From: Lentisphaerota bacterium
GTDB taxonomy: Bacteria; Verrucomicrobiota; Kiritimatiellia; UBA8416; JAFGIZ01
Assembly (NCBI GenBank): GCA_016929365.1
Contig: JAFGIZ010000290.1
Coordinates: 1-17,137 of the forward strand
Reading direction: 5' to 3'
Length of the DNA: 17,137 nt
How positions within the stretch are numbered: position 1 is the stretch's first letter; each line of letters opens with the position of its first letter. Of the stretch, positions 1 through 7,728 are shown piece by piece. The translations under genes and the position numbers were made by a program. Under the pieces are notes generated by a model. The model worked only from the letters and a program-made list of their open reading frames with translations. It did not search any database and was not told the origin of the DNA.

Positions 1-344
1 ATATTTACCGGACGCTCAAGGTGGGCTCCGGGCAGGCCGCGCATATCAACCGCTTTTTCTGCGTGCCGCAGGCGCGCTACCTGGGCGTGACGCCTCAGGA
101 CATTTCGGATTACGGCCTCGAAGACGCCACCCATCCCCTGGAAGAGGCCGACATTAAGCGAGCACGCGACGCGCTCAAAAACGACCCCTTCGTGCGCCAC
201 CATAAACCCTGGCAGGACGCCTTGAAGCAGATGCTCAAGATGGGGGTCCGCGTCGAACAACAGGCGTTTGCCAAGCACGGGCTCAACTTCGTGATCGAAA
301 AGTATCTCCCGGAAAAGCTGAAAAACAAAAAGTTTCTGCCTTAG
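1..344 (+). CDS. top6A: DNA topoisomerase VI subunit A, C-terminal part (5' truncated)
   Basis: Reads in frame from base 3 to the TAG at 342-344, giving 113 visible residues; the start lies outside the window. It is recognised as the C-terminal third of a Spo11/Top6A-type type IIB topoisomerase, the subunit that carries the catalytic Tyr and the Toprim metal site and cuts both DNA strands. The visible part has the family's late-Toprim and C-terminal blocks: a VGSGQAAH segment, LGVTPQDI, ATHPL, DIKRARDALKNDPF, then MLKMGVRVEQQAFAKHGL and a terminal YLPEKL. Catalytic Tyr and acidic Toprim residues would be upstream and cannot be checked. Topo VI is best known from archaea and plants but occurs in some bacterial phyla; the partner top6B would be expected upstream. 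The stop codon overlaps the Shine-Dalgarno of the next gene, so the two are probably co-transcribed. Confidence 0.85.
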   Translation, partial: IYRTLKVGSGQAAHINRFFCVPQARYLGVTPQDISDYGLEDATHPLEEADIKRARDALKNDPFVRHHKPWQDALKQMLKMGVRVEQQAFAKHGLNFVIEKYLPEKLKNKKFLP

Positions 345-348
345 GAGG
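343..348 (+). promoter_or_regulatory. Shine-Dalgarno overlapping the upstream stop codon
   Basis: AGGAGG runs across the TAG stop of top6A and sits 4 nt before the GTG at 353. It fixes the GTG start and suggests translational coupling of the two genes. Confidence 0.7.
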
Positions 349-352
349 TTGC

Positions 353-1723
353 GTGAAGACCTATAAGCTGCTGCTGATCAAGCCGGCCCAGATCTTGGGC
401 GGCCGGCCGATGAAATTTCGAACCGCCTACATCGCGACGCGCGCCTTGCCTTACCTCGCCGCGCTGACCCCCTCCGACTTCGAGGTCTCCATCGTCGATG
501 ACAACATCGATGAAATCGATTTTGACGCACCCGTCGATCTCGTCGGCATCACCTCCCTCCTGCCCCAGGTGCCCCGGCTGATCCAGATCGCGGACGCGTT
601 CCGCGAGCGCGGCGTTCCCGTGGTTGCCGGCGGCGTGGGCGCCAGCTCCGTCCCCGACGCCGTGCGCCCGCACGTGGACTGCCTCGTCGTGGGCGAGGGC
701 GAAACCACCTGGCCGCAGGCCCTGGCCGACTTCAAGGCGGGACGGCTCCAGCCGGAGTACCGGTCCGACACCTTCTTCTCGATGGAGAATATGCCCGCCC
801 CCCGCTTCGACCTGCTCAATCCGAACGGCTACATGCGGGCTACGCGCGTAGCCTCCTGCAGCGGCCTTTCGCGCATCCCCATCGAAACATCGCGGGGCTG
901 CCCGCACAATTGTTCATTCTGTTACGTGTCGCGCTTTTTCGGACGCAGGATGCGCCTCCGACCCATCGAAGACGTGGTCCGCGAAGTGGAACGGTTCCCC
1001 GGCGCCTACATCCTCTTCGTCGACGACAACATCGGCGCCGTTCCGCAGCGCGCCAAGGCGCTCTTCCGAGCCCTCACGCCATTGGGTATCCGCTGGTTCG
1101 GCCAGTTCAGCACCCTGGCCGCCGACGATCCTGAACTCCTCGACCTCGCCGCGGCCTCGGGGTGCATGAACGCGTTTATCGGCGTGGAGAGCGTTTCGGC
1201 GGAAACGCTGGCCTCGGTGCATAAGAGCTTCAATCTCAAGCGCAGCCTGGCGGCCACGCTGGGCGCCTTCCGGCGGGCGGGTATCGATCCGCACGTCAGC
1301 CTGATTTTCGGTTTCGACGGCGAAACCCCCGAAACCGTCAGGCACACCATCGACGAGATGGTGGCGCTGAAGGTTCATCTCATGTATGCGTCCATTCTTA
1401 CCCCCCTGCCCGGCACCGAACTGCACGAACAGATGGAGCGCGAAGGCCGCCTGCTGCATCAGGACTATTCACTGTATGACACGTTCCACGCGGTGTTTCG
1501 CACGATGCCGCTCGAGCCGGCAACCCTGGAGGACCTGTACTGGCAGGCGAACGCCCGCTTCTATGCCACGCCGAACGTTCTGCGGCGCTACGCCGACGCC
1601 GTCCGGTGGATGCGGCCCGGCCGTTTCCGGCCGTATGTGCATAACCTGATCGGCAACCTGTATTTCCGGAAACTCATCGAACGCCGGATCCATCCCCTGT
1701 CCGGCGGGATCCCCAGGGACTAG
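353..1723 (+). CDS. B12-binding domain radical SAM protein
   Basis: A 456-residue protein starting at GTG 353. AGGAGG at 343-348 lies 4 nt upstream, and the first strand of the B12-binding fold (YKLLLIKP) starts at once, so no later start fits. Residues about 3-140 form the cobalamin-binding-like Rossmann domain, with a DDNIDEIDFD turn and the family's VGEGE motif at 113-117. No DxHxxG cobalamin-ligand motif is seen, which is common in this group. The radical SAM core follows at about 175-385 with the [4Fe-4S] cysteines C183, C187 and C190 (CxxxCxxC). The stretch ILTPLPGTEL (348-357) and the C-terminal tail (about 390-456) resemble the DUF4070-like region of BchE/HpnP-type enzymes. The substrate cannot be told from sequence; methylation, cyclisation or another radical reaction on a lipid or cofactor is possible. 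It follows top6A with an 8-bp gap and ends 25 bp before a convergent gene. Confidence 0.85.
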   Translation: MKTYKLLLIKPAQILGGRPMKFRTAYIATRALPYLAALTPSDFEVSIVDDNIDEIDFDAPVDLVGITSLLPQVPRLIQIADAFRERGVPVVAGGVGASSVPDAVRPHVDCLVVGEGETTWPQALADFKAGRLQPEYRSDTFFSMENMPAPRFDLLNPNGYMRATRVASCSGLSRIPIETSRGCPHNCSFCYVSRFFGRRMRLRPIEDVVREVERFPGAYILFVDDNIGAVPQRAKALFRALTPLGIRWFGQFSTLAADDPELLDLAAASGCMNAFIGVESVSAETLASVHKSFNLKRSLAATLGAFRRAGIDPHVSLIFGFDGETPETVRHTIDEMVALKVHLMYASILTPLPGTELHEQMEREGRLLHQDYSLYDTFHAVFRTMPLEPATLEDLYWQANARFYATPNVLRRYADAVRWMRPGRFRPYVHNLIGNLYFRKLIERRIHPLSGGIPRD

Positions 1724-1744
1724 CGGCGCGAGCGGAAACGCCGC
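1723..1744. repeat. Inverted repeat between convergent genes, possible weak terminator
   Basis: GCGGCG at 1723-1728 and CGCCGC at 1739-1744 can form a 6-bp all-GC stem with a 10-nt loop. It lies in the 25-bp gap between two convergent genes, where a bidirectional terminator is expected. Neither side has a T tract, so it is not a canonical intrinsic terminator; a Rho-dependent end or transcript-end protection is also possible. Confidence 0.3.
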
Positions 1745-1748
1745 AGCC

Positions 1749-4313
1749 TTATGCCTCGGGCCTGGCCATGCAGGCCTCAATGGCCTCGCGGCATTCCAGG
1801 AACGCTTCCACGACTTGAGGATCGAACTGCTTGCCGCTGTTTTCCGTAATCTCGCGCAGGGCCTCTTCCTCGCTGAGCGGGGCGCTGTAGACGCGCGCCG
1901 AGCGCATGGCGTCATAGGCGTCGATGACGCGGAAAATACGCGCGCCGATACAGATTTCCTCGCCCCTCAGTCCCGCCGGATACCCCGACCCGTCGAAGTT
2001 TTCCTGGTGCTCCCGCACAATGTCGGCCGCTTCGCCCAGGTACGGGCTCGACCGCAGAATATTGTAGCCTATCTCCGGATGTTTCTTCATGGTCTCCCAC
2101 TCGTCGGGCGCCAGCGGTCCGGGTCGCAACAGGATCGTGTCCGGGATCCCGATCTTGCCGATATCGTGCAGCAGGGCCCCGTGCGCCACGGTTTCGAGCT
2201 GATTTTCATCGAGCCCCATGTGCCGCGCCAGGATCAGCGTCAACTCGCGCGTGCGCAGGCTGTGCGTTCCCGTTTGATGTTCACGCGCGTCGAGCATGCC
2301 CACGAGGGCCTCCAGCGTAAACTCGTACGATTTCCGGATGGCCTCCAGCAACTCGGCGAGCTGCGCGCTCCGCTCGCGCACCATGTCCTCCAGGTGGGCC
2401 TGGTAGCGGCTCCGTTCCAGGCGCAATTCGCGGTATTCGAGGGCGCGCTTGATCAGCGCGGACAACTGGCTTCTTCCAACCGGCTTCTGAATAAAGTCGT
2501 AGGCCCCCTGGCGCAGGCAGTTGACGGCGTTGTCTACCGTCGCGTAGCCGGTCATCACGATCCGTACGATCGATTCGTCGATCTCGCTCATGTCACGCAG
2601 CAGATCGATGCCGCTCTTGCGCGGCAGGCCCAGGTCGGTCAGGACCACGTCGTAATAACCGGGTTCCGCCTGTACCGCGTCGATGGCCTCCTGTGCGGTG
2701 GCGCAGGTCTTGATCACGTACCCGTCCCGCTCCAGCATCATGCGCAACAGGTCGCGGATTGCCGATTCGTCGTCAACCAGCACGATTCGGCCCGGCACCT
2801 GCACGACAGGCAACGTCGACACGGTGTCCTCCGCCTCCCCGCCTCCCTCCCGCACCGCCTCTTTCCGCGAGTGATGCGGCCAGATCGCCGCGCGGTCCCG
2901 CCCCGCGCGCTTCGCCGTGTAGAGGGCCCGGTCCGCCTGGCTCAGCAACTCGCCCGACGTGGCCGGTTTTGTAGGGTTCAAGCTCGTCGCGATCCCGACC
3001 GATATCGTCAACCGCAACTCATGCGTCTTCGGGCAGAAGACATGCTCCCGGGTGCTTTGCATCAGGCGCTCGCTGAACGCACACGCATCTTCTTCCCGGG
3101 CCTGCGGAAGAATGGCCACAAATTCATCGCCCCCGTAACGCGCGATGATGTCCGACGCCCGCGCGACGCTCTCCAGTATGCGGCTGAACTCGCGTAGAAT
3201 CTCGTCCCCCACGGCATGGCCGTACGCGTCGTTCAGCGTTTTGAAATGGTCGACATCAACCACCACTACCCCCATGGACGCCCCGTACCGTTGCGTTAAC
3301 AGCCAGGAACGCTCGAGCTCCTCCTCGAGGCGGATACGGTTGTACACGCCGGTCAACGGATCCTGCGTGGCCAGATGATGCATCTGGCGCAGCGCGATGA
3401 ATACGGCGGAGATGTGATTTGCCGCATGATACAGCAACGAGACATCCGTCGGGGTATACGGATTTTCCGCTTCGGTGGCCAGGGTCAGAACGCCGCTGAC
3501 ATCGCGCCCCAGGATGATCGGCACGGAAAGCGTCGTCTCGGGACGGGCCGGGCCCGACGCGTCCGGCGGCGCCCCCCGCCGCTCCACGCGTACGTCCTCG
3601 GCGCGCAGCTTGCGCCCGCTCAGCACCTCGTAACGCGTCGTCATTTCCCGGCGCACGGCATGCAGGTAAGACTCCGAGACCGCTTTTTCCGATGTCAGCA
3701 GAAGCACGCGTTCGTCCCCCGCCAGAACAAGCAACCCCACGACGTCGCAAACCAGCATGCGCGCCAGGTCCTGTCCGAACTCGGACAGCGCCTGGAATAG
3801 CGTGTCCGCGCCCGGCATTCCATGTTCCAGGCGCGTGAGCAGCTTCAGATGATCGCGCATTAACGCGAGGGCATGGCCTTTCGGAATAGGTTCCAGGTTC
3901 CGGCGCTTGGCGGCGGCCTCCTCGCTCACGGCTTCGCACAGCTCACGCAATTCAACCGGTTTCTGCAGCACCCGGGTGACGCCCAGCTTTTCGGCGCGCT
4001 GCATGGCATCCTGCGTCACATAACCGGACACGACGATTACGCCCAGCCAAGGCCATATCTTCAACGCCTCCTGCAGGAACACGATGCCGTCCATGCCCTG
4101 CATCTTCAGGTCAACCACGAGAACGTCGAATGTCTGCTGCATGAGCACCTGCAAGGCGCCGCGGCCGCTGTCCGCGGTTTCGACTTCGAAGCCGCGCTCC
4201 TGCATGCCCATGGCGTACACCCGCCGGATGGCCTGTTCGTCATCCAGTACCAGCACCCGGATGGCCCCGCCTTCACCGCCGCCCGCCTCGTATCCCTGCC
4301 GTGCGCCCGTCAT
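1749..4313 (-). CDS. Dual-receiver c-di-GMP response regulator (REC-GAF-GGDEF-REC-HD-GYP)
   Basis: An 854-residue soluble protein with five domains. REC1 (about 18-130) has acidic pair D24/D25, phosphoacceptor D68, S96 and K118. A GAF-like region follows (about 165-310). The diguanylate cyclase domain (about 315-478) has an intact GGDEF at 394-398 and a product-inhibition I-site RxxD at 385-388, exactly five residues upstream. REC2 (about 509-625) has D514/D515, D560, T588 and K610. A charged, probably coiled-coil linker (about 626-665) leads to an HD-GYP phosphodiesterase (about 670-845) with H684, HD at 716-717, H745, H769 and FDGSGYP at 773-779. Both making and breaking of c-di-GMP therefore look possible, each behind its own receiver, as if a PleD/WspR-like and an RpfG-like regulator had fused. 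The ATG at 4313 has GAGGA 6 nt upstream, overlapping the stop of the preceding sigma54 activator gene. It is the last gene of the five-gene operon. Confidence 0.93.
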   Translation of the reverse strand: MTGARQGYEAGGGEGGAIRVLVLDDEQAIRRVYAMGMQERGFEVETADSGRGALQVLMQQTFDVLVVDLKMQGMDGIVFLQEALKIWPWLGVIVVSGYVTQDAMQRAEKLGVTRVLQKPVELRELCEAVSEEAAAKRRNLEPIPKGHALALMRDHLKLLTRLEHGMPGADTLFQALSEFGQDLARMLVCDVVGLLVLAGDERVLLLTSEKAVSESYLHAVRREMTTRYEVLSGRKLRAEDVRVERRGAPPDASGPARPETTLSVPIILGRDVSGVLTLATEAENPYTPTDVSLLYHAANHISAVFIALRQMHHLATQDPLTGVYNRIRLEEELERSWLLTQRYGASMGVVVVDVDHFKTLNDAYGHAVGDEILREFSRILESVARASDIIARYGGDEFVAILPQAREEDACAFSERLMQSTREHVFCPKTHELRLTISVGIATSLNPTKPATSGELLSQADRALYTAKRAGRDRAAIWPHHSRKEAVREGGGEAEDTVSTLPVVQVPGRIVLVDDESAIRDLLRMMLERDGYVIKTCATAQEAIDAVQAEPGYYDVVLTDLGLPRKSGIDLLRDMSEIDESIVRIVMTGYATVDNAVNCLRQGAYDFIQKPVGRSQLSALIKRALEYRELRLERSRYQAHLEDMVRERSAQLAELLEAIRKSYEFTLEALVGMLDAREHQTGTHSLRTRELTLILARHMGLDENQLETVAHGALLHDIGKIGIPDTILLRPGPLAPDEWETMKKHPEIGYNILRSSPYLGEAADIVREHQENFDGSGYPAGLRGEEICIGARIFRVIDAYDAMRSARVYSAPLSEEEALREITENSGKQFDPQVVEAFLECREAIEACMARPEA

Positions 4314-4322
4314 GTCCAGTCC

Positions 4323-5690
4323 TCAGTTCGAGTGATCGGCCCCTATCTGCAACTTCTCCATGCGGTACTTCAAAATGCGCCGCGTCGTGCCCAGGCGAGC
4401 GGCGGCCGCGGTTTGAATGCCGTCGCATTCCGCCAGGGCTTTCTCGATGATGCGCTTCTCGTAGCTGTTCACGGCCTCGGCCAGCGTCACGTTGCCGTCT
4501 CCGGGCGGCGCACCGGCCGGTCCGGCCCCGAACTCCTCCGGGAGATAGTCCGGCGGAATCACCCGGCTCTCGGGATGCAGAACGAGCACGCGCTCGATGA
4601 CGTTGCGCAATTCCCGCACGTTCCCCGGCCAGTTGTACGCCGCCATCGCCTGCAGCGTCTCCGGTTCGAGGGTGCGTTCCTGCAAGGCCATGCGCTGGCC
4701 GTAGAGCTTCAGAAAATAGGCCGCCAGCAACGGAATGTCGTCGCGGCGTTCGCGCAGCGGAGGAAGACGCACGGGCACGACATTCAAACGGTAGTACAGA
4801 TCGTCCCGGAAGCGCTGCTGCTTGACCTCGTCACGCAAATCCTTCGCCGTCGCGGCGACGATCCGGGCCTCCGTGCGTATAATGCGCGTGCCGCCCACTC
4901 GCATAAACTCGCGCTCCTGCAACACACGCAGCAGTTTGACCTGCGTTGACAGCGGCATTTCACTGACCTCGTCAAAGAACAGGGTGCCCGATCCCGCCAG
5001 GTCGAAACGGCCCTGTTTCTGCCGGTCCGCACTGGTGAACGCCCCGCGCTCATGGCCGAACAATTCGCTCTCGATCAGGCTCTCGGGCAGCGCCGCGCAG
5101 TGCACCGCGACGAACGGTTCGCTCTTACGCTTACTCCAGGCATGGACGCAGCGGGCGGTCAATTCCTTGCCGGTTCCGCTCTCGCCCATAATCAGAACCG
5201 TGGCGTCCGCCTCCGCCGCCTTCCGCGCATCCGCGAGCGCCTTCCGGAACGCGGCGGACTCGCCCACGACGCCGTCAATCGGGTACTCTTCCGAAATCTG
5301 CTGTTCCAGAACTTCGACCCGGCGCTGCAGGACGCTGCTCTGCAGCGCCCGTTCAACCGTCCGCCGGATCTCGTCGACGTCAAAAGGCTTCGTCACGTAA
5401 TCATAGGCCCCCACGCGAATGGCCTCCACGACCGGGCGCACCGACGTCGACGCACTGACCATGATGACCGGGACGTCGGGATACAGATCCTGGATGTCCT
5501 TCAGCAGCGCCAGCCCGTCCTTGCGCGGCATGAGCACGTCCAGCAGGACGAGGTCCACCCGCTCTTCGGAGAGCCGCTGAACGGCCTCGTCCGCGCTTTC
5601 CGCCAGCGACAGCCGGTAATCCTTTCCGAAAATCGCGCGCAGCGACTCCCGGCTGCCCCGTTCGTCATCAACGATCAACAGATGCTTCAT
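4323..5690 (-). CDS. NtrC-family sigma54-dependent response regulator
   Basis: A 455-residue bacterial enhancer-binding protein with receiver, AAA+ and DNA-binding domains. The receiver (1-120) has D8/D9, phosphoacceptor D51, S79 and K101. The AAA+ domain (about 138-370) has Walker A GESGTGKE at 169-176, the sigma54-contact loop ESELFGHERGAFTSA ending at 221, Walker B FFDE at 238-241 and the RFRDDLYYRL block around 293-302. The C-terminal Fis-type helix-turn-helix covers about 401-450. It should bind enhancer DNA and, when phosphorylated, use ATP to open sigma54-RNA polymerase promoters. The contact loop reads GAFTSA instead of the usual GAFTGA. GAGGG lies 7 nt before the ATG at 5690. It follows the soluble kinase gene (16-bp gap), which together with the membrane kinase is its likely phosphate donor. 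The only good -24/-12 promoter seen in the window is that of the FadL-like gene. Confidence 0.94.
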   Translation of the reverse strand: MKHLLIVDDERGSRESLRAIFGKDYRLSLAESADEAVQRLSEERVDLVLLDVLMPRKDGLALLKDIQDLYPDVPVIMVSASTSVRPVVEAIRVGAYDYVTKPFDVDEIRRTVERALQSSVLQRRVEVLEQQISEEYPIDGVVGESAAFRKALADARKAAEADATVLIMGESGTGKELTARCVHAWSKRKSEPFVAVHCAALPESLIESELFGHERGAFTSADRQKQGRFDLAGSGTLFFDEVSEMPLSTQVKLLRVLQEREFMRVGGTRIIRTEARIVAATAKDLRDEVKQQRFRDDLYYRLNVVPVRLPPLRERRDDIPLLAAYFLKLYGQRMALQERTLEPETLQAMAAYNWPGNVRELRNVIERVLVLHPESRVIPPDYLPEEFGAGPAGAPPGDGNVTLAEAVNSYEKRIIEKALAECDGIQTAAAARLGTTRRILKYRMEKLQIGADHSN

Positions 5691-5706
5691 GACCCGCCCT
5701 CTTGTC

Positions 5707-7728
5707 CTATGCGCCCTGCCCCGACAGAACCGGCGTCGCTTCCGCAGGCGACATGTCCGCCTCGACCGGCAACGGGATAACCATCGACACGCGGGTTCCG
5801 CGCCTGGACGTGTCGATCTCCACGCGCCCGTTATGATCGCTCATCGTACGCTGTACGATGGGCAGCCCCAGCCCCATGCCCCCCGTCTTCGTCGTGCAGA
5901 AGGGCGAAAACACGTTGGCCCGGATCTGGGCGGGCATGCCGGATCCGTTGTCGCTCACCGCCACCTCCACGTGCCGGCCCCATCCGTTTTGATCAATCAT
6001 GTGGGCCGTAATTTCCACGCGGCCCTCTGCCTTGCCCTGCACCGCCTCCAGGGCGTTCGCAAGGAGATGCGCCATCCCCTCCGTCAGGGCCCGCTTGTCG
6101 GCGCGAATCTCCCGCACATCGTCCTCCACCCTCGATTCAATCCGGATATCCCGGATTTCCGTCCGCTCCCGCGCCAACCGGATGGCGGCCTCGACCGCCC
6201 GCCCCAGATCGACCTCGCGGAATTCCGGTTTCGGCAAATTGGCGAATTGATTGATTTGCTCAATGACCCCGTTCAGCCGGTCCACCTCCTGCGACATCAG
6301 CGCGCTGAACTCGGTCCGGAACTCTTCATCGTTGTACCGTTCGGGAAGCAACTGTGCAAACGTCTTAATCGCAACCAGCGGGTTGCGGACTTCATGCGAC
6401 ATGCTCGCCGCCAGTTCCGTCCAGAACGCAGCACGCTCCAACTCGCGCTGCCTGCGGTCCAGCGCGCGTTCCCGTGTCATGTCCTGCACAAAGGCCACCG
6501 CGCCCAGGCACCCGGAAGCAGAAGCCAGGCGAGTGGTCCGAACGGCCAGGGAGCGGCCCGTCGCCGGATCCGCCCATTGCTCCATCCCCCGTGCGCCCCG
6601 CCCCTCCAGCGTCCTGCGCAGCCGGTCCGCCATACGGCTGCCCACCGTTTCCACCGGTTTTTGCAACACCGCGCCCGGATCCGTGCCCAGTATCGCGGCG
6701 GCCGATTCGTTGAACCACTGCACCGTGGCATCGGGATCAACCGCCACGATCCCCGTCGGGATCGTGTGCAGCAGCGTCTCGGCGAAAACACGCTGCAGGC
6801 CCGCGTCTTCAGACAGGAGCGCATTCTCCAAGGCCGTCGAGATATGCTCTGCGAATAACATGATATCCCGCAGATCGGCCGCGTCATACGGGCCGCCCGC
6901 GGCCCGCGGCCCCAGCAACAGCCAACCCATGACGCCTTCGCGTCCCTGCAGCGGCACAATCAACTCGGCGCCCAGCATGTCCAGCGCATGCTGCAACAGC
7001 GTTCGATCACCCGGCGCGGCCGCGCCGCGTGCAACCGCCGGCGATACAATGCGCGGATTCGCGTCCAGCCAGTCCACCAGCGGATCGTCCTGCGCAAACG
7101 TCAACCGCCGGATATCTTCCGGACAGCCCACACCCGCCCGAAAGCGGTAGGCGCGTCGGTCCCGCGTCCGCACAAACAAGCCGGCCCGCATCACGACCCC
7201 GGCGTTGACGACCCCGTCGATAATCCCTTCCGTCATTGCACCCACGTCCGCGCAATGGCGCAACGGCGTAAAGAAATGGCGAAAGCGCGGCGCCGCGTCC
7301 CGGCTGCTTTCCGGTGATGCAGGCGGCGCCCCGACCCCCGCGCGCAGATCGCGCACTTCAGCCATCAGGCGCACCCTTTCCAGCGCCCGGTCCACAACCG
7401 CCTGGATCTCCCGCCTCGGGGCATCCGGCGCCAGGACCGCATAGGCACCCCCGGCCTCCGCTTCCCGCACCGGCTCGGAATCGGTTGCGCCGAACACGAC
7501 GACCCCCATCTCGCCCCCCCGGCTCAGCACGTCGGCCACCCGGTCCCGCGCTTCGTCCGCCAGGATATCCACCAGCAGAACCGCCGCCCCCCCCCGCTGC
7601 ACCATGCGCCGAAACCCGCGCGACGTCCCTACCGGTTCTACGGCAACACGGGCCCGCAGCAGTTCCACAAGCCGGTCGCGCAGGGTTTCATCTTGCGTAT
7701 ATACTATGCAGGGTAACGCCGTCTTCAT
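5707..7728 (-). CDS. Soluble sensor histidine kinase with degenerate receiver (REC*-GAF-PAS-HisKA-HATPase)
   Basis: 673 residues from the ATG at 7726-7728, which overlaps the TGA of the upstream kinase gene by 4 bp (ATGA). AAAGGAG lies only 3 nt before it, a short spacing, but no better start exists. Residues 1-120 look like a receiver fold with a possible acceptor D54, but the acidic pocket is altered (TQDE at 11-14) and the conserved Lys is missing, so phosphorylation there is doubtful. A GAF domain (about 155-305), a PAS domain (about 313-418) and a short helix follow. The kinase core has HisKA H445 in SMSHEVRNP, N-box N558, G1 DNGSGM at 593-598 and the MGLGLPIV block at 618-625. No membrane segment is seen, so it probably acts in the cytoplasm. 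HisKA and the flanking helix closely resemble those of the neighbouring membrane kinase, which suggests duplication. An open frame continues upstream to 7983 but lies inside the other kinase gene. Confidence 0.92.
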   Translation of the reverse strand: MKTALPCIVYTQDETLRDRLVELLRARVAVEPVGTSRGFRRMVQRGGAAVLLVDILADEARDRVADVLSRGGEMGVVVFGATDSEPVREAEAGGAYAVLAPDAPRREIQAVVDRALERVRLMAEVRDLRAGVGAPPASPESSRDAAPRFRHFFTPLRHCADVGAMTEGIIDGVVNAGVVMRAGLFVRTRDRRAYRFRAGVGCPEDIRRLTFAQDDPLVDWLDANPRIVSPAVARGAAAPGDRTLLQHALDMLGAELIVPLQGREGVMGWLLLGPRAAGGPYDAADLRDIMLFAEHISTALENALLSEDAGLQRVFAETLLHTIPTGIVAVDPDATVQWFNESAAAILGTDPGAVLQKPVETVGSRMADRLRRTLEGRGARGMEQWADPATGRSLAVRTTRLASASGCLGAVAFVQDMTRERALDRRQRELERAAFWTELAASMSHEVRNPLVAIKTFAQLLPERYNDEEFRTEFSALMSQEVDRLNGVIEQINQFANLPKPEFREVDLGRAVEAAIRLARERTEIRDIRIESRVEDDVREIRADKRALTEGMAHLLANALEAVQGKAEGRVEITAHMIDQNGWGRHVEVAVSDNGSGMPAQIRANVFSPFCTTKTGGMGLGLPIVQRTMSDHNGRVEIDTSRRGTRVSMVIPLPVEADMSPAEATPVLSGQGA

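Noticed and set aside
1815..3197. Long plus-strand open frames opposite the dual c-di-GMP regulator (also 3873-4949, 8106-9437 and 14497-15957)
   Set aside because: They are mirror frames of G+C-rich genes, with Arg/His/Gln-rich composition, no recognisable domain and no ribosome sites seen; the opposite strand carries complete motif sets.
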